The notes under the pieces: model-generated
Told to the model about the DNA's origin: nothing
Seen by the model: only the letters and a program-made list of their open reading frames with translations
Databases searched by the model: none
Made by a program: the position numbers and the translations under genes
NCBI GenBank assembly: GCA_022828595.1
Contig: JAKGHH010000003.1
Span: forward strand, 57,463,759 to 57,527,758
Length of the DNA stretch: 64,000 nt
Direction of reading: 5' to 3'
Origin: Nelumbo lutea
Taxonomy: Eukaryota > Streptophyta > Magnoliopsida > Proteales > Nelumbonaceae
In this document: piece after piece, positions 45,108 through 55,064 of the stretch
How positions within the stretch are numbered: position 1 is the first letter of the stretch
Layout of the letters: every line of letters begins with the position of its first letter

Positions 45108-45670
45108 AAGCAGAATATGAGAAGTTTGGGAAGATGATCAATCACCGAGAGGGTGTGACTTCTCCTTCCAACCCTTCAGGAAATTCAGCCTCTTCTGCAT
45201 TTGCTCATTCAGGTATAAGGGCTTCTGCCAATCATGCAACCATTTCAAGTAATCTTAAGATCCCTTGGATTATTGATTCAGGTGCTTCTGATCATATGAC
45301 CAACCTTTCTACCTTGTTTGTTTCATATGATTTGCTTCCTAGACGTGACAATCACCCTAGCCGATGGTTCTCTTGCCTCTATCTCTGGCAAGGAAACCAT
45401 CAAGGCTATAGATTCCTTGTTCCTACTTTTTCCCTTCATGTACCTAGACTAAATACAAATTTGTCATCTGTAAGTAGTCTAACCAAGTCATTAAACTGTT
45501 GTATAACATTCTTTCCTTCCTACTGTGTTTTTCAGGATTTAGAGTCTCGGAAGGTGATTGGGAGTGGCCATGAGGTGAATGGAATATACCTGCTTGATAC
45601 TCCGGGACAGTGCCCTGAACAGCCTGGAAATGTTGCTTTTGAGTCTATATCTTCAAAGTCTATCAATTGA
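45104..45670 (+). pseudogene. Copia-2 protease and GAG-pre-integrase start
   Basis: PWIIDSGASDHMT is the intact protease site (about 45,265). A frameshift follows LLPRRDN, where TIADGS-type sequence continues in another frame. The frame is then regained as LNTNLSSVSSLTKSLNC and CVFQDLESRKVIGSGHEVNG, the standard linker to integrase. It overlaps the end of gag by 4 bp. The stop at 45,668 just precedes the next frame. Confidence 0.85.
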
Positions 45671-45673
45671 GTC

Positions 45674-46405
45674 ATGCTATGTCATTTTCGTTTGGGTCAT
45701 CTTTCCTTTTCTGCATTGAGTCATTTATTCCCTGAACTGTTTAAGGAAACTAGTTTGTCCAGTCTTCATTGTGAGTCTTGTGAGTTATCAAAGCATTGTA
45801 GAAACAATTATCCTTTGAGTAATAAAAGATCTTCTTCTCCTTTTAATATTGTGCACTCTAATGTGTGGGGGCCTTACCACTTACCCTCTATGGGTGGCTA
45901 CAAATATTTTATCTTGTTCATTGATGACTTTTCTCGATTTACTTTGATATTCCTGAAAAAATCCCATGATGAAGTTCTCAGACTTGTGAGACAATTCCAT
46001 GAATTTGTCCTATCCCAGTTTGATATCAGGATTAAAATTTTCAGATCTAACAATACAAAAAAATATTTTAACAAGAATTTATCCTACTATCTCTCTGACA
46101 TGGGGGTTATTCATCAAAGTTCCTGTGTTAGGACCCCAGAACAGAATGGAGTTGTTGAAAGGAAAAATAGGCATATTGTTGAAGTTGCAAGAAGTATCTT
46201 GTTTGCCTCACATGTTCCTACAAAGTTTTGGGGTGATGTTGTTCTCACTACTACCTACCTTATAAACCGCATGCCATCCAGGATCTTGGGGTTTAAGTCT
46301 CCTTTCAGTCTTCTTCATCCGAACAATGAGCTTTTTTCTATTCCTCTTTGTGTCTTTGGTTGCACTTGTTATGTACATATTCCTAGTGTCCAAAGACAAA
46401 TTTGA
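45674..46405 (+). pseudogene. Copia-2 integrase, two catalytic Asp replaced by Asn
   Basis: Open for 243 codons. CESCELSKHCRNNYPLSNK is the zinc-binding block. The core block reads HSNVWGPYHLPSMGG, where the family has HSDVWGP. The second reads FRSNNTKKYF, where it has FRSDNAKEYF. The Glu block PEQNGVVERKNRH is intact. Both Asp-to-Asn changes are GAT-to-AAT. Strand transfer should be impossible even though the frame is open. The C-terminal FGCTCYVH block follows, with a frameshift at about 46,400. Confidence 0.9.
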
Positions 46406-48562
46406 ACCAAAAGCCCACAAGTGTATCTTCCTTGGTTATTCCCCCACACAGAAGGGTTATTGTTGCTTTGATCCAAAGGTTGATACTCAATATGTCACAA
46501 TGGATGTCACCTTTGATGACCTTTCTTCCTTTTATGGATCCTCCATGGATGGACATTGTCCAAAGGGGGAGGATTTGTCACAGGTCTTTGCTCTTCCTCT
46601 TCCTGTCTAGGTTGAGTCTCTTATTGAGTCTCTTTCTTCTTCAAATGAATCAAGGGAGGATCAATGATTCCACTCTCCCTGTCCCAATGTTCCCCCCCCC
46701 TTTACCTCCTCGTCCTCTCTTTAATCCTAGGATGTATCAAAGGCAAAGATCCAAAAATGAGCAGGTTGTTTCCCCTATAACACATCAGCCTCGTGCACTT
46801 CCAGTTACAGATGAGACAACAGGTACTTTTTCAGCCCCTTTGGAGCCATCCTTCCCTGACCTTGATATTCTCATTGCTGTTAGGAAAGGAAAACGGAAGT
46901 GTACTGCACATTGCATTTCCAAACACCTTTCTTATAGTCTGCTTTCTCCTTCATACTTTGCCTATCTCTCTTCTATTGCCTCTAACCCTATTCCCAAGTC
47001 TGTGTCAAAAGCTCTTAATATTCCAGAATGGAGGGATGCTAATGAGATCCGAAATTGATGCCCTACACAAAAATGACACTTGGGAAGTGATTGATTTGCC
47101 TGAAGGGAATGACCCAGTTGATTGTAAGTGGGTCTTTACCATCAAATATCATGTTGATGGCACCATTGAGAGGTACAAGCTAGGCTAGTTGCAAAAGGCT
47201 ATACACAGACATATGGGATTGATTATCTGGGGACCTTTGCACCTGTTGCCAAGATGACATCTGTGAGAGTTCTTCTATCTTTGGCTGCTTACTCTGACTG
47301 GTCACTTTATCAATTGGATGTAAAGAATGCATTTATGAATGGAGAATAACATGAGGACATTTATATGTCTCTTCCTCCAAGGATGTATGAACCAAATATG
47401 AAAGAAAAGGTATGCAAGCTTAAGAGATCTCTTTATGGACTAAAACAGTCCCCTAGAACATGATTTGAGAGGTTTAGAGCTGCCCTTGTTAACTTTGGCT
47501 ATGTATAGACACAGTTTGATCATACTCTCTTTGTGAAGAGGAGTGGACTCCTGGCAGTATACCTAATTGTGTATGTTGATGATATTGTTGTGATTGGTAA
47601 TGAAGTTTTAGGAATTAATGATCTCAAATCTTTCCTCCATACAGAGTTTGAGATTAAAGATCTGGGAGAATTGAGATACTTCCTTGGCATAGAAGTTGCT
47701 AGATCCAAGGATGGGATTCTTATCTCCCAAAAGAAGTATGTTCTTGATTTGGCTTTGAAATAGGGAAGATGGGTGCTAGACCAGTTGCTACTCCTATTGA
47801 TATGAGTAATAAACTCTTTGCTTCAGATGGAACATTGTTAGAAGACAAAAGAATCTTCCAGAGACTTCTTGGAAAACTTTTGTATCTATGCATGACTCGG
47901 TCAGACATTGCATATGTTGTCAGTTGCATCAACCAATTCATGCATGCTCCCCGAGACACTCATATGGCAGTAGCAGAGCGAATCCTATGTTAATTGAAGG
48001 GCTCCTTGGGAAAGGGAATTCTGTTTGCCAAGCATGGTCATATGAAACTTGAAGCCTATACTGATGCTGACTAGGCTAGAAACATTAATGACAGAAGATC
48101 TACTTCTAGATATTGTAGCTTGGTGGCTGGTAATATTGTTTCATGAAGAAGCAAGAAACAATCTGTTGCTGCTCGATCTTCAGCAAAAGCAGAATACAGA
48201 GCCATGGCACATGGAATTTCTAAACTATTGTGGTTAAAATCATTGATGGAGGAACTGGGGTTGAGCATGACAAGCTAATGATGTTATACTGTGATAATCA
48301 GGCCGCCATCAACATTGCTCACAACCTAGTGCAACATGACAGAACTAAGCATATTGAAATTGATAGACACTTCATTCGAGAAAGAGTGGCTTCGGGTGAA
48401 GTATGTCTTCCTTTCATCACCTCTAAAAGACAGCTAGCAGATTTTCTCACCAAGGGCATTCCCAAGGAAAAACTTCAACATTATACTAGGAAGCTTGGCA
48501 TGATTGACATCTATGCTCAACTTGAGGGGGAGTGTAGAGAAGATGGGTCGAATGGCCCATAG
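46326..48562 (+). pseudogene. Copia-2 reverse transcriptase and RNase H
   Basis: The integrase end (KFEPKAHKCIFLGYSPTQKGY) leads to a linker. RT starts EIDALHKNDTWEVIDLPEG (47,049); a small deletion at about 47,180 breaks GTIERYK. It goes on [13 protein letters not shown] then TAA, LYGLKQSPRT, and the catalytic YVDDIVVIG (47,573). LGELRYFLGIEVARSKDG, FQRLLGKLLYLCMTRSDIAY and RNase H blocks YTDAD (48,059), ARSSAKAEYRAMAHG, and LYCDNQAAINIAHN to QHDRTKHIEIDRHFI (48,284-48,380) follow. The final frame ends at 48,562 inside the 3' LTR. Confidence 0.88.
48524..48532 (+). promoter_or_regulatory. Copia-2 polypurine tract
   Basis: GAGGGGGAG directly before the 3' LTR. Confidence 0.88.
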
Positions 48563-48702
48563 GTTGTCTATCCTTTCATATGTTTATATTCTTTTTTGTA
48601 GTGAGCCTTATTCTGGGCCCATTCTTTCTATGTTATGTTCTTTTAATTTCTGGCCCAACTAGGGGCCTCCTTGTAAATTATTCAAGTTTAACTTAATAAA
48701 AG
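48533..48702 (+). repeat. 3' LTR of copia-2, left part
   Basis: TGTAGAGAAGATGGG to ACTTAATAAAAG, cut by copia-3 at 48,703. The pre-insertion order (TAATAAAACAGTGTTAGG) is preserved in the 5' LTR. Confidence 0.92.
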
Positions 48703-48900
48703 TGTTGTCAGTTGTTTATATATTCAGGTTTAGTACCATAAGGGTAATGTTGTAATTTCTCCTCTATTTATATTGTTCGGCTGTACTAGTATAAATAATA
48801 AAATCCTTCTTTCGCCCCTTAGTTGATGAGGGCTTTCAGTCACTTGACTCACCTCTCTTTTCTCTTCTCCTCTTCTCTCTTCACTTGCTCTTGCTCAACA
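48703..48900 (+). repeat. 5' LTR of copia-3
   Basis: 198 bp, TGTTGTCAGTT...GCTCAACA; TATAAATAATAAAA at about 48,791 gives TATA and AATAAA signals. Confidence 0.96.
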
Positions 48901-48912
48901 TGGTATCAGAGC
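48901..48912 (+). promoter_or_regulatory. Copia-3 primer-binding site
   Basis: TGGTATCAGAGC, exact complement of the initiator Met-tRNA 3' end, with no gap after the LTR. Confidence 0.95.
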
Positions 48913-49800
48913 AGGTCATCCTGGCCTGAAGGGTGGTGTCAAGCTAACTACTGCAGTTCGTAGAGGGTGTTCTATCTTCAGAAAGTGCTCATCTTTTGTT
49001 CGAATGCCTATTGTTTGAGGATTCGTAGAAGGAGCTCTGGTTTACAGTCAAGGAGTTCTGGTTTACCATAAGAGAGATTATCATCTGAAACTAAAAGAGG
49101 TACTATAATCCTTGTCTGTTCGGATGCCTATTGTTTGCTGAACTATTTGATGAGTGTTCGACTACCCTACTGTTGTCTGTTCGACTAATGAACTGATGAA
49201 CTAATCTGATGCCTACTGGTTGATGCCTATGGTTTGTGGACTATCATCCTTGTTTGTTCGGATGCCTATTATTTGCTGAACTGTTTGATGACTGTTCGGC
49301 TACCCTACTGTTGTCTGTTCGACTGATGAACTGTTCGGCTGCCCTACTGTTAAGCGACTGTATTCCTTAACACAGTAACTGTATTTGAACTTTTTGTTGT
49401 TGGTATTGTGGACTGTTGATGGTCTGTTTTTTGGCCGACTAATTGTTTGCTCAACATTAATCTTATTAATTGACCGTTCGGCTACCCTATTGATCTTCTT
49501 GACTGGTTAGCTATCAGCCCTACTAAGTAGGTCATTCAGACCTGTTCTTGTACTGCAACAGTAGTGTGCAGACTTGTTTTAGTGAAACTGTAGGTCAGAA
49601 AGACCTGTTTCAGTACTGCAACAACAGTGTTCAGTTTGTTATTTGTTCTCAGTGAAATTGTAGGTCAGAAGGACCTGTTCTTGTACTGCAACAGCAATGC
49701 TCTTTCTTTTGTTCTCAGTGAAACCAGTGGTTAGAAGGACCTATCTCTAAAATAGTCTTGTACGCCTGTATTTTTTTGGTTGTTGTTTCAACTTTTTATT
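48913..49800 (+). other. Copia-3 leader with tandem repeats
   Basis: A 138-bp spaced duplication (CTTGT.TGTTCGGATGCCTATT at 49,111 and 49,249) and three units of 63-70 bp starting ACCTGTT at 49,540, 49,603 and 49,673 (partial fourth at 49,739). No coding. Confidence 0.85.
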
Positions 49801-49808
49801 CAGATATC

Positions 49809-50690
49809 ATGGACAGTGAAGATTCAACCACATCTGGAGTTTCCTCAATGCCTAATGGAATGGGTGGGGGTGACCTATCCTTTCCCATGGCTGTTGTCCC
49901 TCTTTATGGTTTAAATTACCTGGAGTGGTCAAGAGGGATCGAATTATACATCACAGCAAGGGGGAAGATAGGCTATATTAATGGGAGGATAAAAGAACCA
50001 TCCTCCGGGAGTGTTGAATATGATAGATGGAATCAGAAGAACAATATTGTTATGTCCTGGCTCTTGGTTTCCATGCAACCTCAAATCAGGAAGAATTTCA
50101 TGTGGGCTGAAACTACGAATGAAATCTGGGAATAAGCAAAGTCTACATATTCAGAATTGTGACACTATGCCAAAATTTATCAACTGCAGGCAACATCTAC
50201 TTGTAGACAAGGGGAGAGGTGTTTATCAGTCTATTACTCTGACTTAACATCTGCTTGGAAGGAGTTGAATCACTACCAGAGTGTGGATTGGAAGTGTGAT
50301 GAGGATGCTAAGAAGTACAAACAGCTTGTCTCCCAACAAAGGGTGTTTGCATTCTTACATGGTCTGAATCCTATGTATGAATCTATCAGGGTTCAGATTC
50401 TTAGCTCTAAGGATCTCCCTTCTGTTCAGGAAGTCTATGCTCTTGTATAATCTGAAGAAAGCAGGAGAAATTTGATGAACAACCCTGGTGGGGATGCTGT
50501 TGTGTTAGTTGCAAAAGGGGGTGTATCTAATGGTGTGGGATCTTCTTCCCAGAAAGGAGATCTCCAGAAAAAAATAGAAGATAAGGAAAAATTGTGGTGC
50601 ACTCATTGCTAGAAACCCCGACACACCAAAGATACATGTTGGGATCTTCATGGGAAACCAAAATGGGCTTAAGATCTGACTAAGAAGCAA
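49809..50690 (+). pseudogene. Copia-3 gag
   Basis: Starts MDSEDSTTSG (49,809). LYGLNYLEWSRGIELYITARG is the gag domain entry, and MQPQIRKNFMWAETTNEIWE ends at a TAA at 50,133. Other blocks follow in other frames: CDEDAKKYKQLVSQQRVF (about 50,297), LHGLNPMYESIRVQIL, and the zinc knuckle W.THC.KPRHTKDTC (about 50,600), in which a TAG sits between the second Cys and KPRH. Confidence 0.86.
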
Positions 50691-50882
50691 GGTTCAGAGG
50701 TGAATAAGAAGTACGGACAACAAAGTACAAATAAACATCACATGGCCAACATGGCTACTCGGGAGAATCAGCCCCCCATTTCTACTGTGACTTAGACACA
50801 TCTCACTGGACCTAACCCGAGGGAGGACATTATAAATTCCTTCCATGACCATTTAGAGCTCTATGGTAGAGCAATTCATCAT

Positions 50883-51362
50883 ATGGATACTCCTCCCTCA
50901 ACCTCATTTGCATCTACGTCAGGTAACCCTACCACTGCTTTCCATGTTGCTTCTCACACCCCTGACTCTCCATGGATCATTGATTCTAGAGCATCAAAAC
51001 ATATGACTGGTACGTCCTCTTACTTTCAAACCTATCACCATCTTTCTGGAAGAGACGATGTGAGACTAGCCGATGGATCATATTCTTCCATAGCTGGTCA
51101 AGGAACTCTCTCTCTTCCTCTTAGCCTTACCCTTTCTGATGTTCTTCATGTTCTAAATTTTCCCATTAATTTGTTCTCTGTTAGTAGTGTTACTAATTCC
51201 TTGAATTGCTCAGTGACTTTTTTCCCTTCTCATTGTGTGATTCAGGATCTGGCCTCGGGGAGGACGATTGGTAGGGGTCGTATGGCTGATGGACTTTACA
51301 TGCTAGAGAATAAGGCTGGTCTTCATGTTACAGAGTCTATGAGTCAGTCTATGAGTCAGTGA
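50883..51362 (+). pseudogene. Copia-3 protease
   Basis: Open for 159 codons. PWIIDSRASKHMTG has Arg in place of the Gly of the D-S/T-G active site, which should abolish cleavage. Next come LADGSYSSIAGQGTL, LSDVLHVLNFPINLFSVSS and CVIQDLASGRTIGRGR, the usual copia linker to integrase. Confidence 0.88.
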
Positions 51363-52200
51363 CTTGGTCATTTGCCTTTTGAGTTTTTGAAAGTTGTATT
51401 CCTAGAACTATTTACGTCAATGTTTGTTTCTGATTTTTCTTGTCAAACGTGTTAGTTGAGTAAGCATTGTAGAAGTCATTTTCTTCAAAGAAATAGTAAA
51501 TCTGAATCTCCGTTTCACATTGTTCATTCTAATGTGTGGGGCCCTGTTACTTTACCATCTGAGAGTGGCTACAAGTATTTCATTACCCTCATTGATGATT
51601 ATTCTAGATTTATTTAGGAATACCCGATGCGAACCAGGGAAGTACCAAAAATCATTCAAGATTTCTAGCGGATGGTCTTCACTAAATTTCAAACTGAAAT
51701 CCAAATTTTCCAATCAGATAATGCAAAAGAATTTTTTCATAGTGACCTCACAGAATTTTTTGCTTCGCATGGTTCCCTTCACCGTAGCTCTTGTGCCCGC
51801 ACACCACAACAAAATGGTGTGGCCAAACGGAAGAACCGGCATCTCCTTGAAGTGGCTCGAGGTTTACTACTTCATATAAATGTTCCCAAATGCTTTTGGC
51901 TTGAAGTTGTTCTTTGTTCCACTTACCTTATAGACCGTATGCCCTTTCATTGGTTAGAGTACAAAGCCCCACATCAACTTCTCTTTCCTAAGGCTCCCCT
52001 TCTTCCTATTCCTCCTCGTGTCTTTGGTTGCCGGTGTCTTTGGATTCTCGTGCTATCCCTTGCATATTTCTTGGTTACTCCTTCACTCAAAAGGGATACC
52101 GTTGTTTTGATCCTGTTTCTCGTAAATTCTATGTCTCCATGGATGTTTCTTTCTTTGAAGATGAACCTTCCTATCCTGTTTCTCCTTAGGGGGAGTGTAG
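51363..52200 (+). pseudogene. Copia-3 integrase with altered catalytic residues
   Basis: The GHLPFEFLK block and SKHCRSHF zinc part are in broken frames. The core block is HSNVWGPVTLPSESGYKYF (Asn for the first Asp, about 51,520). FQSDNAKEFFHSDL keeps the second Asp (51,712). PQQNGVAKRKNRHLLEVARG has Lys where the family has the catalytic Glu (VERKN), at about 51,820. LEVVLCSTYLIDRMP and FGCRCLW follow. Two of three catalytic residues are therefore lost, plus stops. Confidence 0.88.
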
Positions 52201-52324
52201 ACATGAGGAGAAACTGGTTCAGCTTCCCTCTCTCCCTGACCCTCCACCTTTTCATGTTTTTTCTCGTCGTCGCAAAGGCCAACCAAATCCAAGAGTTGTA
52301 GAGAATCCGGAAGCTGTACCTCCA

Positions 52325-53425
52325 GTGCCACCAGACTCCTCGAGGGAGGATCATACTCACTCAGGTATTTTGGCTCCCAATGATGTCCTTGAATCTATTG
52401 AAAATGATTCCTCTACTGCTAATGATCTTGACCGTCCTATTGCTCACAGGAAGGGTGTTAGATTGTACACCACTAAACATCCTATTTCCAACTTTGTCTC
52501 CTATGAGAACATTTCATCCTCATTCCGTGCCTTCCTTACCTCTATTGACAGTGTCCCTATCCCTAAGAATGTGGCAGAAGTTCTTTCAATTCCTGAATGG
52601 ACAAATGCCATGAGGGAAGAAATTAATGCCCTTCACAAAAATGGCACATGGGAACTTGTTGATCTTCCTAAGGGAAAGGTTCCAGTTGGATGTAAATGGG
52701 TGTTTGCAGTCAAGCATAAGGCTGATGGAACAGTGGAAAGGTATAAAGCTCGCTTAGTGGCAAAGGGATTTACTCAAGTGTATGGAGTTGATTATGCAGA
52801 AACTTTTGCCCTCGTTGCCAAGATGAATTCCATTAGAGTCCTTTTCTCTCTTGCGACTAATTTGGATTGGGTTTTACACCAGCTGGACATCAAGAATGCA
52901 TTCTTGAATGGTGACCTTGAAGAGGAATTGTACATGATTCAACCTCCTGGGTTTCTAGCCCAAGGCATTGAACAGAAAGTGTGCAAGTTGAAGAAGTCCT
53001 TATACGGGCTGAAACAATCACCAAGAGCTTGGTTCAGTGGATTCCATGTGGCAGTTCAGCAGAAAGGATATAGGCAATGTCAATCAGATCACACACTGTT
53101 TGTAAAAAAAGGAGAAGGTAAAATTTCTTCTCTAATTGTATATGTGGATGACATAATTGTTACTGGTGATTGGGAGGATGAAATTCAGAAATTGAAACTT
53201 TTTCTTGCCACTCAATTTGAAGTGAAGGATCTAGGACCTGCCAGATACTTCATTGGAATTGAAGTTGCCCAATCAAAGAAGGGTATCTTCATTTCTCAAA
53301 GGACATATTTCCTAGGTTTACTTCAGGACACTGGAAAGATGAGGGTGAAGCCAGTTGACTCTCCCATTGACCCCAATCATAAATTAGGTGATAACTGTGG
53401 TAAATCACTCAAGGATGTGAAATAG
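52325..53425 (+). CDS. Copia-3 reverse transcriptase (open, partial polyprotein)
   Basis: The longest clean coding stretch in the window, 366 codons. RT blocks are all present: WTNAMREEINALHKNGTW, PVGCKWVFAVKHKADGTVER, YKARLVAKGFTQVYGVDYAE, HQLDIKNAFLNGDL (catalytic Asp), LYGLKQSPRAW, and YVDDIIVTG (about 53,142). GPARYFIGIEVAQSKKG follows. The frame ends at a TAG at 53,423 where other copies have Trp or Gln before FQRLVG. It is the internal part of a gag-pol polyprotein, so the annotated ATG is not a real start. RT copies element RNA into cDNA within the particle. Confidence 0.9.
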   Translation: MPPDSSREDHTHSGILAPNDVLESIENDSSTANDLDRPIAHRKGVRLYTTKHPISNFVSYENISSSFRAFLTSIDSVPIPKNVAEVLSIPEWTNAMREEINALHKNGTWELVDLPKGKVPVGCKWVFAVKHKADGTVERYKARLVAKGFTQVYGVDYAETFALVAKMNSIRVLFSLATNLDWVLHQLDIKNAFLNGDLEEELYMIQPPGFLAQGIEQKVCKLKKSLYGLKQSPRAWFSGFHVAVQQKGYRQCQSDHTLFVKKGEGKISSLIVYVDDIIVTGDWEDEIQKLKLFLATQFEVKDLGPARYFIGIEVAQSKKGIFISQRTYFLGLLQDTGKMRVKPVDSPIDPNHKLGDNCGKSLKDVK

Positions 53426-54097
53426 TTTCAGAGGCTTGTAGGCAGATTGTTATACCTTTCTATGACTCGCCCAGACATTGCATATGCTGTTGGTGTCCTC
53501 AGTCAGTTCATGCATGCTCCTAGGTCTTCTCATCTTGAAGCAGCAGAGAGAATCCTCTGATATCTAAATAAGTATCCGGGTACTGGTTTGTTGTTTCAAA
53601 AGCATGGACATTTGGAAGTTGAAGTTTATACAGATGCAAATTGGGCTGGATCCCAAAGTGACAGAAAGTCTACCAGTGGCTACTGCACCTTTATAGGAGG
53701 GAACTTTGTTACATGGAGGAGTAAAAAGCAAAATGTGGTAGCTAGATCCAGTGCTGAAGCTGAATATTGTGCTATGGCCCATGGGGTTGCTGAAGGCATG
53801 TGGATAAAGAATTTGTTAGGGGAGTTGGGTTTCCCAGTGACCAAACCTATAACTCTATTTTGTGATAACAAAGCAGCTATAAGCATTGTTGCCAATCTAG
53901 TGCTACATGATAGAACAAAGCACATCGAAGTTGATAAGCATTTTATCAGAGAGAAAGTTATCACAGGCGAAGTGTGTACCCCCTATGTCACTTCTGAGAA
54001 CCAGCTTGCAGACATCTTTATAAAGGGTTTAAACCTTTCCAGACATCATGATCTTTGTGACAAGTTGGACATGATTGATATCTATGCTCCAACTTGA
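53426..54097 (+). pseudogene. Copia-3 RNase H (open C-terminus of pol)
   Basis: After the TAG at 53,423 and a TGA near 53,559 (R-I-L-stop-Y-L-N), the frame is open from 53,588 to the natural stop at 54,097. EVYTDANWAGSQSDRKSTSG carries the first Asp, ARSSAEAEYCAMAHGVAEG the Glu, FCDNKAAISIVAN the second Asp, and HDRTKHIEVDKHFIREKV the end block. All catalytic residues are intact. It ends 8 bp before the 3' LTR. Confidence 0.9.
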
Positions 54098-54104
54098 GGG
54101 GGAG
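54096..54104 (+). promoter_or_regulatory. Copia-3 polypurine tract
   Basis: GAGGGGGAG directly before the 3' LTR. Confidence 0.9.
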
Positions 54105-54302
54105 TGTTGTCAGTTGTTTATGTATTCAGGTTTAGTACCATAAGGGTACTGTTGTAATTTCTCCTCTGTTTATATTGTTCGACTGTACTAGTATAAATAA
54201 TAAAATCCTTCTTTCGCCCCTTAGTTGATGAGGGTTTTCAGTCACTCGACTCACCTCTCTTCTCTCTTCTCCTCTCCTCTCTTCACTTGCTCTTGCTCAA
54301 CA
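54105..54302 (+). repeat. 3' LTR of copia-3
   Basis: 198 bp, same ends and length as the 5' LTR; about 8 substitutions and no indels. Confidence 0.96.
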
Positions 54303-54490
54303 AAAACAATGTTAGGGAGTAAGAGGAGAGATTAAGTTTCGAAACTCTCTTTCTCTGAACCCTTATTGCCACCATCTTCTTCATCTTCTCTTCCTTAGAA
54401 GAAGTATTTTCTGCTGTTTTCTTTTGATTTCAGCATCCATTCTAAACAGTCCTCTATTCTCAAGGACTGTTTTTCTTCTAATGGCAACTG
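54303..54490 (+). repeat. 3' LTR of copia-2, right part
   Basis: Resumes AAAACAATGTTAGGGAG and follows the 5' LTR to about 54,425. The last 60 bp (TCCATTCTAAACAG...) have no partner in the damaged 5' LTR. The limit is set by where copia-4 integrase starts. Confidence 0.75.
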
Positions 54491-54880
54491 CACAAAATCA
54501 AAGGGCAAAACACTTCGATTACTTAGACTAGAATAGTTCCTACATTGTTTAGCCAATCGACAACTTCTACATTATAGACATGAGACTTGAATAGACTTAA
54601 ATAACTAAGAAAATAAGGAAGTTAACAAAAAAATTAACAAAAAATCAAATGTCCTAGTTGACTATGCCAAAACATTATCCAATCCGTACACAAGAGACCT
54701 AGCATGACCAAAACAACTAATTTGGTGATGGGTAAATGTAGGGGAAACATTGAAAAGATATATCCTATTCACCAAATGACCAGTCAACCAACCTCAATCA
54801 CCCTCCTAGAAACTAGATCCAAAACATGACATGGATCAGGAAAAAATGTAATGCAATAGATGACTCCTAAGTGGATTTTT
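54490..54880 (-). pseudogene. Copia-4 fragment, GAG-pre-integrase side
   Basis: Read on the minus strand: a linker block HVLDLVSRRVI, then WHSQLGHLIFFLLTFLL, VSCL.CRSCRLAKQCRN and LSNRSVLPFDFVQ, ending where the integrase core HSDVWGP should come. The core continues at 43,237 as GPYHVSTINGY. So copia-2 landed in the integrase of copia-4, on the opposite strand. The fragment is cut off at the LINE-C boundary near 54,885. Confidence 0.75.
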
Positions 54881-54884
54881 GCAA

Positions 54885-55064
54885 TATAACCAAATCTTAA
54901 ACCAGATCTTAATAGTCAATGAATGTTAGAGAAGATAAAGAGGACTAGGAGAAGGGTTTTGGTATGTAAGAAAAACATGGAGAAGGCTTATGATTTAATA
55001 GATTAGCAATTTCTTGAGCAAGCAATGGCAAGAGTAGGCTAGTCACCTAGGCAATGGAATTTTT
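54885..55064 (+). pseudogene. LINE-C reverse transcriptase, first piece
   Basis: Degenerate but aligned with LINE-A and LINE-B: NQILIVNEC, then in shifted frames EKAYDLI (TAG) QFLEQAMARVG. It is cut at about 55,064 by the dispersed repeat and continues at 55,611. Confidence 0.7.

Larger units (their letters stand above)
48703..54302 (+). mobile_element. Copia-3, inserted in the 3' LTR of copia-2
   Basis: 5,600 bp with two 198-bp LTRs, a perfect iMet-type PBS and a PPT. The flanks are AAAAG (48,698-48,702) and AAAAC (54,303-54,307); the uninterrupted LTR has AAAAC, so the left copy has one change. The LTRs differ at about 8 of 198 positions by eye. gag, protease and integrase are broken; RT and RNase H are largely open. 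Confidence 0.95.
43238..54490 (+). mobile_element. Copia-2, inserted antisense into copia-4 and itself split by copia-3
   Basis: Its own sequence is 43,238-48,702 plus about 54,303-54,490. The 5' LTR starts TATAGAGAAGATGGG (TG mutated to TA); the 3' LTR starts TGTAGAGAAGATGGG at 48,533. The 3' end is placed only to within about 60 bp, where copia-4 integrase resumes. No TSD could be read. The PBS is not recognisable, and the end of the 5' LTR seems deleted. Confidence 0.83.
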
